From NCBI GenBank assembly GCA_019752335.1, contig JAIEMJ010000025.1, positions 1 to 33,910 of the forward strand: 33,910 bases of DNA, given 5' to 3'. The notes below the pieces were generated by a model. That model was not told the origin of the DNA and did no database searches. It worked only from the letters and a program-made list of their open reading frames with translations. Positions within the stretch are counted from its first letter, which is position 1. Every line of letters starts with the position of its first letter. The translations under genes and the position numbers were made by a program. The DNA is from Bryobacteraceae bacterium (GTDB lineage Bacteria > Acidobacteriota > Terriglobia > Bryobacterales > Bryobacteraceae). Positions 9,801-17,538 of the stretch are shown one piece after another.

Positions 9801-10289
9801 GCCGCCGAATGCGGCCTTGATGATCAGCGGGAAGCCGATCTTCGCGGCGATCGCGGCCGCGTCGTCCTGGCGGCGCACAGGCTTTTCCGTGCCCGGCACG
9901 ACGGAAATCCCGGCTTTGCCTGCCAGGTGCCGCGCGGCGGTTTTGTCGCCGAGCGAATCGAGAATTTCGGGCGCAGGCCCCACGAAAGCGATGTTGTATC
10001 GCTGGCAGGCGCGCGCCAGCGCGGGGTTCTCACTCAGGAAGCCGTAGCCCGGATGAATGGCGTCGACGCCCTTTTCGGCGGCCAGCGCGACAATCCCCTC
10101 CACATCGAGATAGGCCTGCACTGGGCCTTTCCCTTCGCCCACTTGGTACGCCTCGTCGGCCTTGAAGCGATGAAGGCTGAGTTTGTCTTCCTTCGAATAC
10201 ACGGCGACGGTGCGCAGACCCAGCTCCGAAGCAGCGCGGAAGATCCGGATCGCGATTTCGCCGCGGTTGAGCGCAAGTAGCTTTTTCAT
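6852..10289 (-). CDS. pyc: Pyruvate carboxylase
   Basis: ATP- and biotin-dependent carboxylation of pyruvate to oxaloacetate, an anaplerotic reaction in the cytoplasm. All three domains are present in one 1145-residue chain. The biotin carboxylase domain is at about 1-460 (MKKLLALNRGEIAIRIFRA; RDCSVQRRHQKVVE). The carboxyltransferase domain is at about 520-1000, with DTTFRDAHQSLLATR for metal and substrate binding and HFHTHDSSG. The C-terminal biotinyl domain carries LEAMKMQT, with the biotin-accepting Lys at residue 1111. Length matches the family. It starts four bases after the uvrA stop, so the two are co-transcribed, which is an unusual pairing. Its 3' end is convergent with the GNAT gene with one base between. 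Confidence 0.97.
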   Translation of the reverse strand: MKKLLALNRGEIAIRIFRAASELGLRTVAVYSKEDKLSLHRFKADEAYQVGEGKGPVQAYLDVEGIVALAAEKGVDAIHPGYGFLSENPALARACQRYNIAFVGPAPEILDSLGDKTAARHLAGKAGISVVPGTEKPVRRQDDAAAIAAKIGFPLIIKAAFGGGGRGMRVVENAAEFSVKLDEARGEAAAAFGNDAVFLERFIRRAKHIEVQILGDQHGNLLHLYERDCSVQRRHQKVVEVAPAVNLPVRIREELCAAALKLARAAGYTNAGTVEFLVDVDRDEWYFIEVNPRVQVEHTVTEVVTGIDIVRAQIQIAQGHHLHGDVMRLPRQEEVTVNGFALQCRVTTEDPAQNFTPDYGKIHTYRSPAGFGIRLDGASAYGGAVITPYYDSLLVKTTAWGRDFPQACQRMDRALREFRIRGVKTNIPFLENVIHDEPFQKGEVTTSYLEQNPRLFKFSSRRDRATRLLTYLGEVIINGNPEVAGKARPPAFPRIPVPEHIPGFPAAGTKQILDALGAEGFAKWTKQQKRLLLTDTTFRDAHQSLLATRMRSYDLLAIANHVAHCLPNLYSLEMWGGATFDVAMRFLLEDPWIRLRRLREEVPNICFQMLLRASNAVGYTAYPDNVVREFITTASEQGIDIFRVFDSLNWLPNMKAPLAAVRRTKGVAEAAICYTGDILDPRRDKYPLTYYVKMAKELEKMGAHILAIKDMAGLCKPYAAEKLVKALQQETGLPIHFHTHDSSGLNAASIFKAAEAGVDVADAAIAAMSGGLSQPNLNNIAASLARTKRDPELDAAALATASEYWEAVRAYYRPFDTGPRFGLSDLYWHEMPGGQYTNLREQAESMGLGPRWPEIAHTYGEVNYLFGDIVKVTPSSKVVGDLALFLVSHGMTVREFANLPLDHSLTLPNSVIDMLMGSLGIPEGGWPKRVRDLILQKVKPLKGRPGASLKAVDLAVTSNTLEKKAGAKPSRTDLMSYLMYPDVFTKFAKARATYGELEVIPSRQFFYGMEKGEEVTVELEAGKTLYIKFLTASEPHPDGTRTVFFELNGQPREVTVRDKALKSLAPERVKADPATPGQVGAPIPGAITSLFVELNQSVEKGDKLLVLEAMKMQTTVAAPIAGRVQQRPVKTGDSVDAKDLLVVIG

Positions 10290-10293
10290 GTCT

Positions 10294-13044
10294 TCAGCCT
10301 TTCATGACTTTGGCTAAGGCGCGGGCCGTATGGCTCCGCTTATTCTTGATCACTTGCTCCGGCGTGCCTTGGACGACAATCTCGCCGCCGCCTTCGCCGC
10401 CTTCGGGGCCCAGATCGATCAGCCAGTCGGCGGTCTTGATGACGTCTAAATGATGCTCGATGATCAGCACCGTATTGCCGTGGTCGACGAGTTTTTGCAG
10501 GACGTCAAGCAGGCGGCGGACGTCCTCGAAATGCAGGCCTGTGGTCGGTTCGTCGAGGATATACAGCGTGCGGCCGGTCTGCCGCTTGGAGAGCTCCCGC
10601 GCCAGCTTGATGCGCTGTGCCTCGCCGCCCGAGAGCGTGGTGGACGATTGGCCGAGTTGGACGTAACCCAGCCCGACATCGTGCAAGGTAATTAGCTTCT
10701 GATGAATCTGCGGAATGTTTTCGAGCACCGGAACGGCGTCCTCGATGCTCATCGCGAGTAAGTCCGAAATCGAATGGCCCTTGTATTTGACCTGGAGCGT
10801 CTCGCGATTGTAGCGTTGGCCGCGGCAGACGTCGCAAGTAACATAGACGTCGGGCAGGAAATTCATTTCGATGCGCTTCAGCCCATCGCCCTGGCACGCT
10901 TCGCAACGGCCGCCCCGGACGTTAAAGCTAAATCGCCCGGCCTTATAGCCGCGTTCACGGGACTCCGGCAACATCGCGTACAAGTCGCGGATGGGTGAAA
11001 AAACTTGCGTATAAGTGGCCGGATTCGAACGCGGCGTTCGCCCAATCGGCGATTGGTCAATATCGACCACCTTGTCTAAGTGCTCCAAGCCCTGAATACT
11101 CTTATGCGCGCCCGGCTCGGCCTTCGAGCCATAGAGTTCCTTCGCCACCGAACGATAAAGAATATCGTTCACCAGGCTCGACTTACCGGAGCCCGAAACG
11201 CCCGTTACCACGGTGAGTGTGCCGAGGGGAATTTTCACGCTGACGTTCTTGAGGTTGTGCTCCGTCGCGCCTTCAATCGTCAGAAACTCGCCCTTGCCCT
11301 TGCGGCGGGACTTCGGAATGGCCACGGAGCGCGTACCCGCCAGATACTGGCCCGTAAGCGAGCGTGGCTCGGCGGCGATCATCGCGGGTGTACCCTGCGC
11401 GATCACCTCGCCGCCCAGGCGGCCGGCGCCGGGTCCAATGTCGATCACATAGTCCGCCCGCGCGATGGTCTCTTCGTCGTGCTCCACGACGAGGACGGTG
11501 TTGCCGAGGTCACGCAGACGGGCGATGGTTTCGAGCAAACGGTCGTTGTCGCGCGGATGCAGGCCGATGGAGGGCTCGTCGAGGACGTAGAGTACGCCGC
11601 GCAGCTTGGTGCCGATTTGCGAGGCCAGCCGGATGCGCTGCGCTTCGCCGCCGGAGAGCGAAGAGGAGGCGCGGTCGAGCGACAGGTAATCGAGTCCAAC
11701 GGCATTCAGATATTCCAGGCGCGTTTCGATTTCGTCCACCACCCGCGCGGCGATCTGACGTTCGCGGCTATCCAGTTGCCAGGTGCGCACGGCGGCCAGC
11801 GAACGCGCGATGGGCAAGTGGGTGAATTCGTCAATGGCGAGGTCCTGCACGCGCACGGCGAGCGAAGCCGGTTGCAAGCGGCGCCCATGGCAATCGGGGC
11901 AGGCGGCGGCCGTCTGGTAGTCGCTGAGGTATTCGCGGTAGGTATTGGTCGCCTCTTCGTACAGGCCGTCGAGCAGGCGCAGAATGCCCGGAAAACGGCC
12001 TTCGCCGTTCATCAGGATGTCCTGGTCCTTCTTCGTCATCTTCTCGAAGGGCTTGTCGATGTCGATGCGGAACTTCCAGCCGGCGTCAGCGAGTTTGCCG
12101 GCCAGCTTATTGGAGTTCGCGCCCGGGCCGAGCCCGCCGTCCAGCAGCGGCTTCGACGCGTCGATGATCACCTTGCTCGGGTCGAAGCTCCAACGGCTGC
12201 CCAGCCCGGAGCAGGTGGGGCACGCCCCATAAGGACTATTGAAGCTGAACGAGCGCGGCTCAATCACCGGGACGCTGGTGCCGCAATCGGGGCAGGCGAG
12301 TTTGCGCGAATAAAGGTGCTCCGGCCCGTCCACCACCGCGACAATCAGCAGGCCGTCGGCTAGCTTGGTGGCCGTCTCGATGGAGGCCTCCAGGCGCTTC
12401 TCGACACCTTCCTTCAGCACCAGGCGATCCACCACGACTTCGATGGTGTGGTTCTTGCGCTTATCAAGGACGATCTCTTCGTCGAGCGAGCGCATCTCGC
12501 CATCGATGCGGGCGCGCACAAAGCCCTGCCGGGCGAGCTTTTCGAGCTCCTTCTTGTACTCGCCCTTGCGGCCCCGCGCGATGGGCGCCAGGATCATCAG
12601 CTTTTCGCCGGTGCCGAGCATGCTGATCCGTTCGAGAATCTGCGCCGCGGTCTGGCGCGAAATGGCGGTGCCGCAGTTGGGGCAATGCGGCGTGCCGATC
12701 GACGAGTACAGCAGGCGCAGGTAATCGTAGATTTCGGTGATGGTGCCCACCGTGGAGCGGGGGCTGCGGTTGGTGGTCTTCTGCTCGATGGAGATCGCCG
12801 GAGAGAGGCCTTCAATCGAGTCGACGTCGGGCCGTTCCATCTGGTCGAGGAACTGCCTGGCGTAGGGCGACAGCGTCTCGACGTAACGGCGTTGTCCTTC
12901 GGCGTAAATGGTGTCGAAAGCGAGCGAACTCTTGCCGGAGCCGGACAGGCCCGTGATCACGGTGAAGGAATTGCGGGGAATCTCTACGCTGATATTCTTG
13001 AGGTTGTGCTGACGCGCGCCATGCACCGAGATATGGGTAAGCAT
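10294..13044 (-). CDS. uvrA: Excinuclease ABC subunit A
   Basis: Damage-recognition ATPase of nucleotide excision repair, working with UvrB and UvrC. Two ABC ATPase modules are seen: Walker [11 protein letters not shown] at 31-40 and [10 protein letters not shown] at about 616-626. Signature [12 protein letters not shown] with DEPSIGLHP lies near residue 490, and [12 protein letters not shown] with DEPTTGLHF near residue 830. Zinc-binding pairs are visible as [16 protein letters not shown] and CEACQGDG...CDVCRGQR. Length of 916 residues is slightly short of the usual 940 but complete. The ATG at 13044 lies four bases after the small membrane-protein stop. Forms an operon with that gene upstream and pyc downstream. 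Confidence 0.98.
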   Translation of the reverse strand: MLTHISVHGARQHNLKNISVEIPRNSFTVITGLSGSGKSSLAFDTIYAEGQRRYVETLSPYARQFLDQMERPDVDSIEGLSPAISIEQKTTNRSPRSTVGTITEIYDYLRLLYSSIGTPHCPNCGTAISRQTAAQILERISMLGTGEKLMILAPIARGRKGEYKKELEKLARQGFVRARIDGEMRSLDEEIVLDKRKNHTIEVVVDRLVLKEGVEKRLEASIETATKLADGLLIVAVVDGPEHLYSRKLACPDCGTSVPVIEPRSFSFNSPYGACPTCSGLGSRWSFDPSKVIIDASKPLLDGGLGPGANSNKLAGKLADAGWKFRIDIDKPFEKMTKKDQDILMNGEGRFPGILRLLDGLYEEATNTYREYLSDYQTAAACPDCHGRRLQPASLAVRVQDLAIDEFTHLPIARSLAAVRTWQLDSRERQIAARVVDEIETRLEYLNAVGLDYLSLDRASSSLSGGEAQRIRLASQIGTKLRGVLYVLDEPSIGLHPRDNDRLLETIARLRDLGNTVLVVEHDEETIARADYVIDIGPGAGRLGGEVIAQGTPAMIAAEPRSLTGQYLAGTRSVAIPKSRRKGKGEFLTIEGATEHNLKNVSVKIPLGTLTVVTGVSGSGKSSLVNDILYRSVAKELYGSKAEPGAHKSIQGLEHLDKVVDIDQSPIGRTPRSNPATYTQVFSPIRDLYAMLPESRERGYKAGRFSFNVRGGRCEACQGDGLKRIEMNFLPDVYVTCDVCRGQRYNRETLQVKYKGHSISDLLAMSIEDAVPVLENIPQIHQKLITLHDVGLGYVQLGQSSTTLSGGEAQRIKLARELSKRQTGRTLYILDEPTTGLHFEDVRRLLDVLQKLVDHGNTVLIIEHHLDVIKTADWLIDLGPEGGEGGGEIVVQGTPEQVIKNKRSHTARALAKVMKG

Positions 13045-13048
13045 GAGG

Positions 13049-13285
13049 CTAGTCGACTTTCTTTCCGGTTTGTTTCAATTTTTCGAGGTAGCTCTTGGCC
13101 TGGTCGAGCAGCCGCTGAGCCCAGACGAAGTGCTCGCTCAAGATGACGAGGCCTGGGATCAAGAAAATCCAGCCCGGCATTACCGGTAGGATGATTCCCA
13201 CGATGCCTAGGATTACCAGCCCGAAGCCGGAGATGATTCTGAGTTTTTCACGCAAGGTGGGCGACGTCTCAAGCCATCGTATCAT
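13049..13285 (-). CDS. Small two-helix membrane protein, PGPGW/DUF454-like
   Basis: A 78-residue inner-membrane protein when started at the ATG at 13285 ([14 protein letters not shown]). Two hydrophobic stretches flank a Pro/Gly turn: [21 protein letters not shown] then [15 protein letters not shown]. The VMPGW turn resembles the PGPGW transmembrane family. A basic C-terminal tail ([18 protein letters not shown]) follows. A longer frame reaches back to an ATG at 13345, but that start has no Shine-Dalgarno and would translate through a terminator-like hairpin at 13307-13330, so I prefer the shorter form. Ends four bases before uvrA, suggesting co-transcription. Function unknown; whether it has any role in DNA repair cannot be inferred. 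Confidence 0.6.
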   Translation of the reverse strand: MIRWLETSPTLREKLRIISGFGLVILGIVGIILPVMPGWIFLIPGLVILSEHFVWAQRLLDQAKSYLEKLKQTGKKVD

Positions 13286-13301
13286 CCGCGCCCGTACCAA
13301 T

Positions 13302-13330
13302 AAAAGGGCCGGCTGATCGCTCAGCCGGCC
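13302..13330 (-). terminator. Intrinsic terminator-like hairpin on the minus strand
   Basis: A perfect 10-bp stem (GGCCGGCTGA at 13307-13316 with TCAGCCGGCC at 13321-13330). Read as minus-strand RNA it has a GCGA tetraloop and is followed by CUUUUAUU, the pattern of a rho-independent terminator. It may end the gene at 13454-14428. It also lies between a possible promoter at 13397-13424 and the start of the membrane-protein/uvrA/pyc operon. Confidence 0.75.
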
Positions 13331-13396
13331 GATAAGCACCTTCATACAGCTCGGAGGTCACTGTATGCGGTCGTGGAGGAAACTTGCGCTTCCTAG

Positions 13397-13424
13397 GATA
13401 TAGGTAAAATCCAGCGAAACTCAA
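13397..13424 (-). promoter_or_regulatory. Possible sigma-70-type promoter for the membrane protein-uvrA-pyc operon
   Basis: On the minus strand TTGAGT (13424-13419) is followed after 16 bases by TATATC (13402-13397). The -35 box has 4 of 6 and the -10 box 4 of 6 consensus bases. It lies in the 123-base gap after the stop at 13454. Short motifs like this occur by chance; transcription start mapping would be needed. Confidence 0.3.
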
Positions 13425-13453
13425 GCAAAAGCCCGAGATTAATTTCGCGGTAT

Positions 13454-14428
13454 CTAATTTCCCAACAGTCCGCCGTGCCCAAGTGAGGCAATTTCCCACC
13501 CTGAGATGCGATAACGGGCCAACATGGGCGGCAAGATGAGATCGACGACGTTCGGCTTGGCCGAGCGGTAGCATCCGGGAGCCGAAACGATCGGCACGTC
13601 GTCCTTATAGCCGAGCAGGAGCAGATTGCCGGGCTCCACCGGAGCCATGAAGCGTTCCACCTGGCAGCCGACGGCCAGAATCGAGCGGCCGATGACGTCC
13701 TCCGGCCCGGCGGGCGCCGTGGTGGAGGCCACCAGGATCACCGTGGGCTTGGCGCGGAGCAAATGCTGTAAGGAACGGGCCACGGCGCTATCCTCCTCGG
13801 TGGAGGCGAGCGAATAGGCGGCTTGCAGGCCGAAGCGTTCCAGGCGTTGGCGGACAATGCCCTCGAAGAGCACGCGGGCGCGATCGGCGTGCAGCGGATC
13901 GGTGTATAGTACTCCCACGGCCGGCGTGCGCACGGGGCGGGCCTGTAGGATCGGTCCGCGTTCCTTCAACATGCCGACGACGCCGTCGAGGTCGGAACGG
14001 CCCACCGCAAAGGGCTTGCTCTTAATCGTGGCCACGCGCTGTCCGGCGCGGGCGAAGGTGAAGTTGGCCAGCGTCGCAATGACGATGCTGGACGTACAGT
14101 TGATCTGCCGCAGCATCTCTTCGTCCACCAGCAGGCAGCAATCCTCGGTGGCGAACAAGTTCGCGCGCCCGCCCGCCGCCGGCCGGATCTCCAGGGAGCC
14201 GCAGCCAATCTCCTGGGATACGGTGAGGACGGCTTCGTCCTCGGCGATTTCCCATTCCTCTAGTTCCGTTACCCAGACTTGCTGCATGCCTTCTGCGGCC
14301 AGCAGCCGGACGTCCTCGTCTCTTAAAATGTGCCCCTTCGCCAGCAGCTTCTTGCCGCCGGGCCGAAAAATCGTGGAACACAGGATGCGACCGGTCGCCT
14401 CTTGGGTGGATACGGTTTGTGCTTTCAT
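13454..14428 (-). CDS. Molybdopterin-binding (MoCF/MoeA-like) domain protein
   Basis: A 324-residue protein. The N-terminal part (about 1-140) resembles MoeA entry-domain sequence (ATGRILCSTIFRPGGKKLLAKGHILRDED). The second half carries a MoCF_biosynth-like Rossmann domain: LLRAKPTVILVASTTAPAGPEDVIG, then VEPGNLLLLGYKDDVPIVSAPGCYRSAK. The Ala-Pro-Gly-Cys and Arg at the end replace the usual cofactor loop. Such proteins are found in operons with molybdenum-cofactor insertion or CTP/GTP-transferase genes; none is adjacent here. It has no signal peptide. Enzymatic function is not established; it could be a cofactor-sensing or MoeA-like transferase. A weak minus-strand promoter is suggested upstream and a GGAG ahead of the ATG. 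Confidence 0.65.
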   Translation of the reverse strand: MKAQTVSTQEATGRILCSTIFRPGGKKLLAKGHILRDEDVRLLAAEGMQQVWVTELEEWEIAEDEAVLTVSQEIGCGSLEIRPAAGGRANLFATEDCCLLVDEEMLRQINCTSSIVIATLANFTFARAGQRVATIKSKPFAVGRSDLDGVVGMLKERGPILQARPVRTPAVGVLYTDPLHADRARVLFEGIVRQRLERFGLQAAYSLASTEEDSAVARSLQHLLRAKPTVILVASTTAPAGPEDVIGRSILAVGCQVERFMAPVEPGNLLLLGYKDDVPIVSAPGCYRSAKPNVVDLILPPMLARYRISGWEIASLGHGGLLGN

Positions 14429-14484
14429 TCTCTTCTACACTCCTCCGCTTCCTCGCGATAGCACGCGAGAAACGCTACTCATCT

Positions 14485-14512
14485 TTGATATCGCAAAAAA
14501 CGTTGAAAACAA
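14485..14512 (-). promoter_or_regulatory. Possible promoter for the molybdopterin-binding-domain gene
   Basis: Minus-strand TTGTTT (14512-14507), 16-base spacer and TATCAA (14490-14485), about 55 bases before the ATG at 14428, in an AT-rich stretch inside an otherwise GC-rich region. Motif match only. The 169-base gap (14429-14597) holds nothing else recognisable. Confidence 0.3.
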
Positions 14513-14597
14513 AGTACTTAGGAGTAACTCTTTTGCGGGTATGCAGATGGGGGTACTAGGGGGTAGTTTGGGTGGGTAAGTTGTTGAATCGGAAAGG

Positions 14598-15161
14598 TCA
14601 GATCTTTTGTTTCATCACCGGAAGGGTGATGCGGGGCTCAGGATATAGGGCAAACGGCTCCCCCTGAATGGGGGGAATGGGTGGGGTTACTAGGGCGTGG
14701 CTTAGCCGGCGAATGACGGATATTTCATCACATGCCTGCAATTTGGGGCAACGCAGACAATCCTTCCAGGCTTTGAGCGGAAGTTCGGACCGGTCGACCA
14801 AGTCGAAGCCGAGCTTGTGGAAAAAGCCGGGGACATAGGTGAAGGCGAAGATCGAATGGAGGCCTAGCTGCTCCCCTTCGGTGACGAGAGCTTCGACAAT
14901 GCGCCGCCCGATCCCCTGCGTTTTGAGCTGCGGATTCACCCCCAAGGAGCGCACTTCCGCCACGGTTGGGGTGTAGATATGTAACGCGCCGCAGCCGGTA
15001 AGTTCGCCTTGCTCATTGAAGGCGACGGTGAAATCGCGGACGTGTTCGGCGAGTTCGAACTCGTTTCGCGGCAGCATAATGGCCGTTTCCGCGTACTCCT
15101 GAATCAGGCGCGCCATGGGCCGGACGTCGGCGAGGGTGGCTTTGCGAACGATGGGGTTCAC
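14598..15161 (-). CDS. GNAT acetyltransferase, N-acetylglutamate synthase (ArgA)-like
   Basis: A 187-residue GNAT protein started at the GTG at 15161 (VNPIVRKATLADVRPMARL). That codon overlaps the argB stop by four bases (GTGA), the usual sign of translational coupling. The longer open frame upstream merely reads through argB in another frame and its residues are low-complexity Arg-rich. Motif A is clear: VRSLGVNPQLKTQGIGRRIVEALVTEGEQLG. The C-terminal part holds FFHKLGF and CLRCPKLQAC, as in bacterial short-form N-acetylglutamate synthases. After about residue 145 there is an extension rich in Pro. Placed after argC and argB, it probably makes N-acetylglutamate, the first step of arginine synthesis. 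The reaction is inferred from context and family. Confidence 0.75.
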   Translation of the reverse strand: MNPIVRKATLADVRPMARLIQEYAETAIMLPRNEFELAEHVRDFTVAFNEQGELTGCGALHIYTPTVAEVRSLGVNPQLKTQGIGRRIVEALVTEGEQLGLHSIFAFTYVPGFFHKLGFDLVDRSELPLKAWKDCLRCPKLQACDEISVIRRLSHALVTPPIPPIQGEPFALYPEPRITLPVMKQKI

Positions 15162-15928
15162 CCGGCCACCATCCGCGTGCCGACGGCTTCGTCGCGCAGC
15201 AGTCGCGCGAGGACGCCAGGCGTGGCGCCGGGGGCGATGATCACCGATGCGACGCCGCCGGCGAGCGCTTCGCAAGCCGAGACGAGTTTCGCTTCCATGC
15301 CGCCCGTCGCGACCCCATCGGCAATCAGGGCGTGCGCGGCGGAAGCCGTCAGCACGTCGATCACCTGGCCGTCGGCGCCCTTCACTCCCGGCACATCGGT
15401 TAAGAAGCAAAGCTTCGTGGCGCCGAAGCCGGTGGCGACACTGATTGCCATCTGGTCCGCATTGACGTTGAAGATCTCGCCCTGGCGGTTGCCTGCGACG
15501 CAGGCGAGGACCGGCACGTAGCCGTTCGCGGTGAGCAGGTTCAGCAAGGCGGGATCCGTACGCGTGGGCTTGCCCACTTGCCCCAGTTCAACCGAGACGC
15601 GCTCGGCCACGGTGAGCGCGGCATCGATGCCGGTGAGGCCCACCGGCAAGGCGCCGGCCGCCACCAGCGAGGCAACCAGCTCGTGATTCACCGTGCCGGC
15701 GAAGACCTTCAGGATCGCGTCGACGACGTCCGGCGTGGTGACGCGGAGCCCATGGACGAAGCTGCTCTCGACGCCGCGCTCGGCCAGATAACGGGTCATC
15801 TGTTTGCCGCCGCCATGGACGACGACGAGTTGGTGCTCTTCGGCCACCGCGGTAAGCTCCCCGGCCAGGCGTTGGCGCGAGGCTGGCTCGTCCAGGAGCG
15901 TGCCGCCAAGCTTGACGAGTAACTTCAT
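15158..15928 (-). CDS. argB: Acetylglutamate kinase
   Basis: Phosphorylates N-acetylglutamate to N-acetylglutamyl phosphate, step 2 of arginine biosynthesis. The 256-residue protein has the amino-acid-kinase signatures: KLGGTLL at residues 6-12, VVHGGGKQMTRYL near 37-49 and FNVNADQMAISVATGFGA around 150-170. Further on comes LTDVPGVKGADG, then VATGGMEAKLVSACEAL and the C-terminal PGATPGVLARLL. Overlaps argC at its 5' end by four bases (ATGA) and the acetyltransferase at its 3' end by four bases. The operon order argC-argB-acetyltransferase supports the call. Confidence 0.95.
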   Translation of the reverse strand: MKLLVKLGGTLLDEPASRQRLAGELTAVAEEHQLVVVHGGGKQMTRYLAERGVESSFVHGLRVTTPDVVDAILKVFAGTVNHELVASLVAAGALPVGLTGIDAALTVAERVSVELGQVGKPTRTDPALLNLLTANGYVPVLACVAGNRQGEIFNVNADQMAISVATGFGATKLCFLTDVPGVKGADGQVIDVLTASAAHALIADGVATGGMEAKLVSACEALAGGVASVIIAPGATPGVLARLLRDEAVGTRMVAG

Positions 15929-16917
15929 AAGAGGCCCGCCGTTTCTGGCCAGCCGAACATCAGGTTTAAGTTTTGGACAGCCTGCCCGGCCGCGCCCTTG
16001 ACGAGGTTGTCCTCCGCGGCGACGATCACCGCGCGGCGGCCTTGTTGCACGATACCGAGGTCACAGAAGTTGGTGCCGTTTACGGCGGCGAGATCGGGCA
16101 CTTGGCCCGGCGCATAGCGGCGCACGAAGGGTTCGTTAGCGTAGGCATCGGCGTAGATCTGGTGGAGGTCGGCGTCCTGGTTGAGGCGAACATAAATGGT
16201 CTCCAGAATGCCGCGGTGGACGGGGATCAGTTGCGCGGCGAAGCTGAACTGGCTCTCTTCCAGGCCCGAATTCTGCAAGACCTCGGGCACGTGCCGGTGC
16301 TGCAGGATGGAGTAAGCGGAGAAGTTGCCGGTCACTTCGCAGAAGTGCGTTTTGAGGCTGGGCTTGCGGCCCGCGCCGGAGACGCCGCTCTTGGCGTCAC
16401 AGACGATGCCGGCGCCGAGGTCGAGCACGCCGGCCTGCACCAGGGGGCGCAGCGCCAGGTTGGCGGCCGTAGGATAGCAGCCCGGATTTGAAACGAAGCG
16501 GGCGCCGCGGATATTCTCCCGGTAGAACTCGGGCAGGCCGTAGACGGCGCTGGCGAGCAGGTCCGCGGGGATCGCGGGCTCTTTATACCAACGCGCGTAG
16601 ACGTCCGGCGTGCGCAGGCGGAAGGCGCCGCTCAGGTCGATGACGCGCAGCCCGGCGGCGAGGAAGGCCGGGGCGAGTTCGATGGAGACTTCGTGCGGCG
16701 TGGCCAGGAAGATGCAGGCGAGTCCCGCGTCGCGCGCCGCTTCTGGCGTCGCCGCCAGGCGCGGCGGGCCGTCGTGGCCTAGCGGTAAAGGGCGGTCACC
16801 TGAGTCCGCCCGGTGCTCCAGCAGGACGGGACGCGCGTAGGGATGTGCGGATAGGAGGCGAATCAGTTCCGCGCCGCTGTAGCCGCGGAAGCCGACGATG
16901 CCCGTGAGAGTGCTCAT
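15925..16917 (-). CDS. argC: N-acetyl-gamma-glutamyl-phosphate reductase
   Basis: NADPH-dependent reduction of N-acetylglutamyl phosphate to the semialdehyde, step 3 of arginine biosynthesis. The N-terminus GIVGFRGYSGAELIRLL is the dinucleotide-binding motif. LDLSGAFRLR-type motif VIDLSGAFRL is at about 92-101 and the catalytic Cys is in SNPGCYPT at Cys147. KSGVSGAGRKPS follows, and QHRHVPE supplies the acid/base His. Length of 330 residues is on the normal range. The ATG at 16917 has no clear Shine-Dalgarno; a putative ARG-box region directly abuts it. First gene of the arginine operon. Confidence 0.95.
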   Translation of the reverse strand: MSTLTGIVGFRGYSGAELIRLLSAHPYARPVLLEHRADSGDRPLPLGHDGPPRLAATPEAARDAGLACIFLATPHEVSIELAPAFLAAGLRVIDLSGAFRLRTPDVYARWYKEPAIPADLLASAVYGLPEFYRENIRGARFVSNPGCYPTAANLALRPLVQAGVLDLGAGIVCDAKSGVSGAGRKPSLKTHFCEVTGNFSAYSILQHRHVPEVLQNSGLEESQFSFAAQLIPVHRGILETIYVRLNQDADLHQIYADAYANEPFVRRYAPGQVPDLAAVNGTNFCDLGIVQQGRRAVIVAAEDNLVKGAAGQAVQNLNLMFGWPETAGLL

Positions 16918-16950
16918 GATTAATTATTCAAGCCTATGAATAATTATAAC
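16917..16950 (-). promoter_or_regulatory. ARG-box-like tandem operator and promoter of the arginine operon
   Basis: Two 14-base units at 16917-16930 (TGATTAATTATTCA) and 16937-16950 (TGAATAATTATAAC) resemble the ArgR-type operator core TGAATAATTATTCA (13 of 14 and 11 of 14 matches). They are 20 bp apart centre to centre, near two helical turns, as for paired ArgR sites. A 9-bp inverted repeat (AATTATTCA / TGAATAATT) joins them. On the minus strand a TATAAT (16948-16943) lies in the right box, placing transcription start within the operator. The AT-rich block stands out from GC-rich surroundings, but ArgR dependence is inferred. Confidence 0.55.
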
Positions 16951-16958
16951 ACGCGCTT

Positions 16959-17444
16959 TCAATTCTGCTCATTCGCGGACTTCTCCGCCAACTCACCGAT
17001 GACGGGCAGCAGGACGCGTTGCCCCTGGCTGGTCTTGATCGCCATGTAAATGCCGGTGCCGATAATGGCCAGGCGTAGCGGCCAACCGATTCCGGGCAAG
17101 AAGCCGGAGCGGAAGATGGGGGCCACCACGCGGTCGACGATGAGCCAGACGACGAAGAGGTACAGGCCCTGGAAAGCGTGAAACCGGGCGTCGCGCTCGC
17201 GGCGAAAGCGTTCGGCGGCGAGGACATAGATGGCGGCGAGCCAGCCAAACCAGGGGATGTAGCAGAGGGTCGAAGCCGTGCTGGGCGAGAGCCCGTCGCC
17301 GGCGGAGGCGGCGCGAGGAGCGGATGGCGGGGGGGCGGCCGCTCCGGGTTGGCGCGTGCCGCACTTGCCACAGAAGGCGTCGCCTGGGTTCACCGGTCCG
17401 CCGCAGTTACTGCAAAAGAGCATAGTATCCACCAATGTAGCCAT
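16959..17444 (-). CDS. Zinc-ribbon membrane protein (DUF4870-like)
   Basis: A 161-residue protein starting MATLVDTMLFCSNCGGP. The start at 17444 is fixed by AGGAGG at 17456-17451, six bases upstream; longer frames lack such a site. An N-terminal zinc ribbon (CSNCGGPVNPGDAFCGKCG, Cys-x2-Cys and Cys-x2-Cys) is followed by a low-complexity Ala/Pro linker and then three or so hydrophobic segments: STLCYIPWFGWLAAIYVLA, LYLFVVWLIVDRVVAPIF and RLAIIGTGIYMAI. HAFQGLYL is the DUF4870-type motif. Predicted inner-membrane protein of unknown function. Ends 41 bases before the argC start; a -35 element of the arginine promoter may fall in its 3' end. Confidence 0.8.
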   Translation of the reverse strand: MATLVDTMLFCSNCGGPVNPGDAFCGKCGTRQPGAAAPPPSAPRAASAGDGLSPSTASTLCYIPWFGWLAAIYVLAAERFRRERDARFHAFQGLYLFVVWLIVDRVVAPIFRSGFLPGIGWPLRLAIIGTGIYMAIKTSQGQRVLLPVIGELAEKSANEQN

Positions 17445-17450
17445 ACCGGG

Positions 17451-17456
17451 CCTCCT
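17451..17456 (-). promoter_or_regulatory. Shine-Dalgarno AGGAGG that fixes the zinc-ribbon protein start
   Basis: Minus-strand AGGAGG at 17456-17451, six bases upstream of the ATG at 17444. It supports the 161-residue form over longer in-frame forms. Confidence 0.8.
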
Positions 17457-17538
17457 GCCGATGGTTACGCAGGCCAGGTGCCGGATGTTCCGCCGCAAGT
17501 GGGCGGGTCCTTAACATGATAAGACGAGGCGTGGTAGG

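Noticed and set aside
11080-12363. A 427-codon plus-strand open frame across uvrA
   Set aside because: Antisense to the clearly coding uvrA; no motif, composition typical of a codon-bias shadow.
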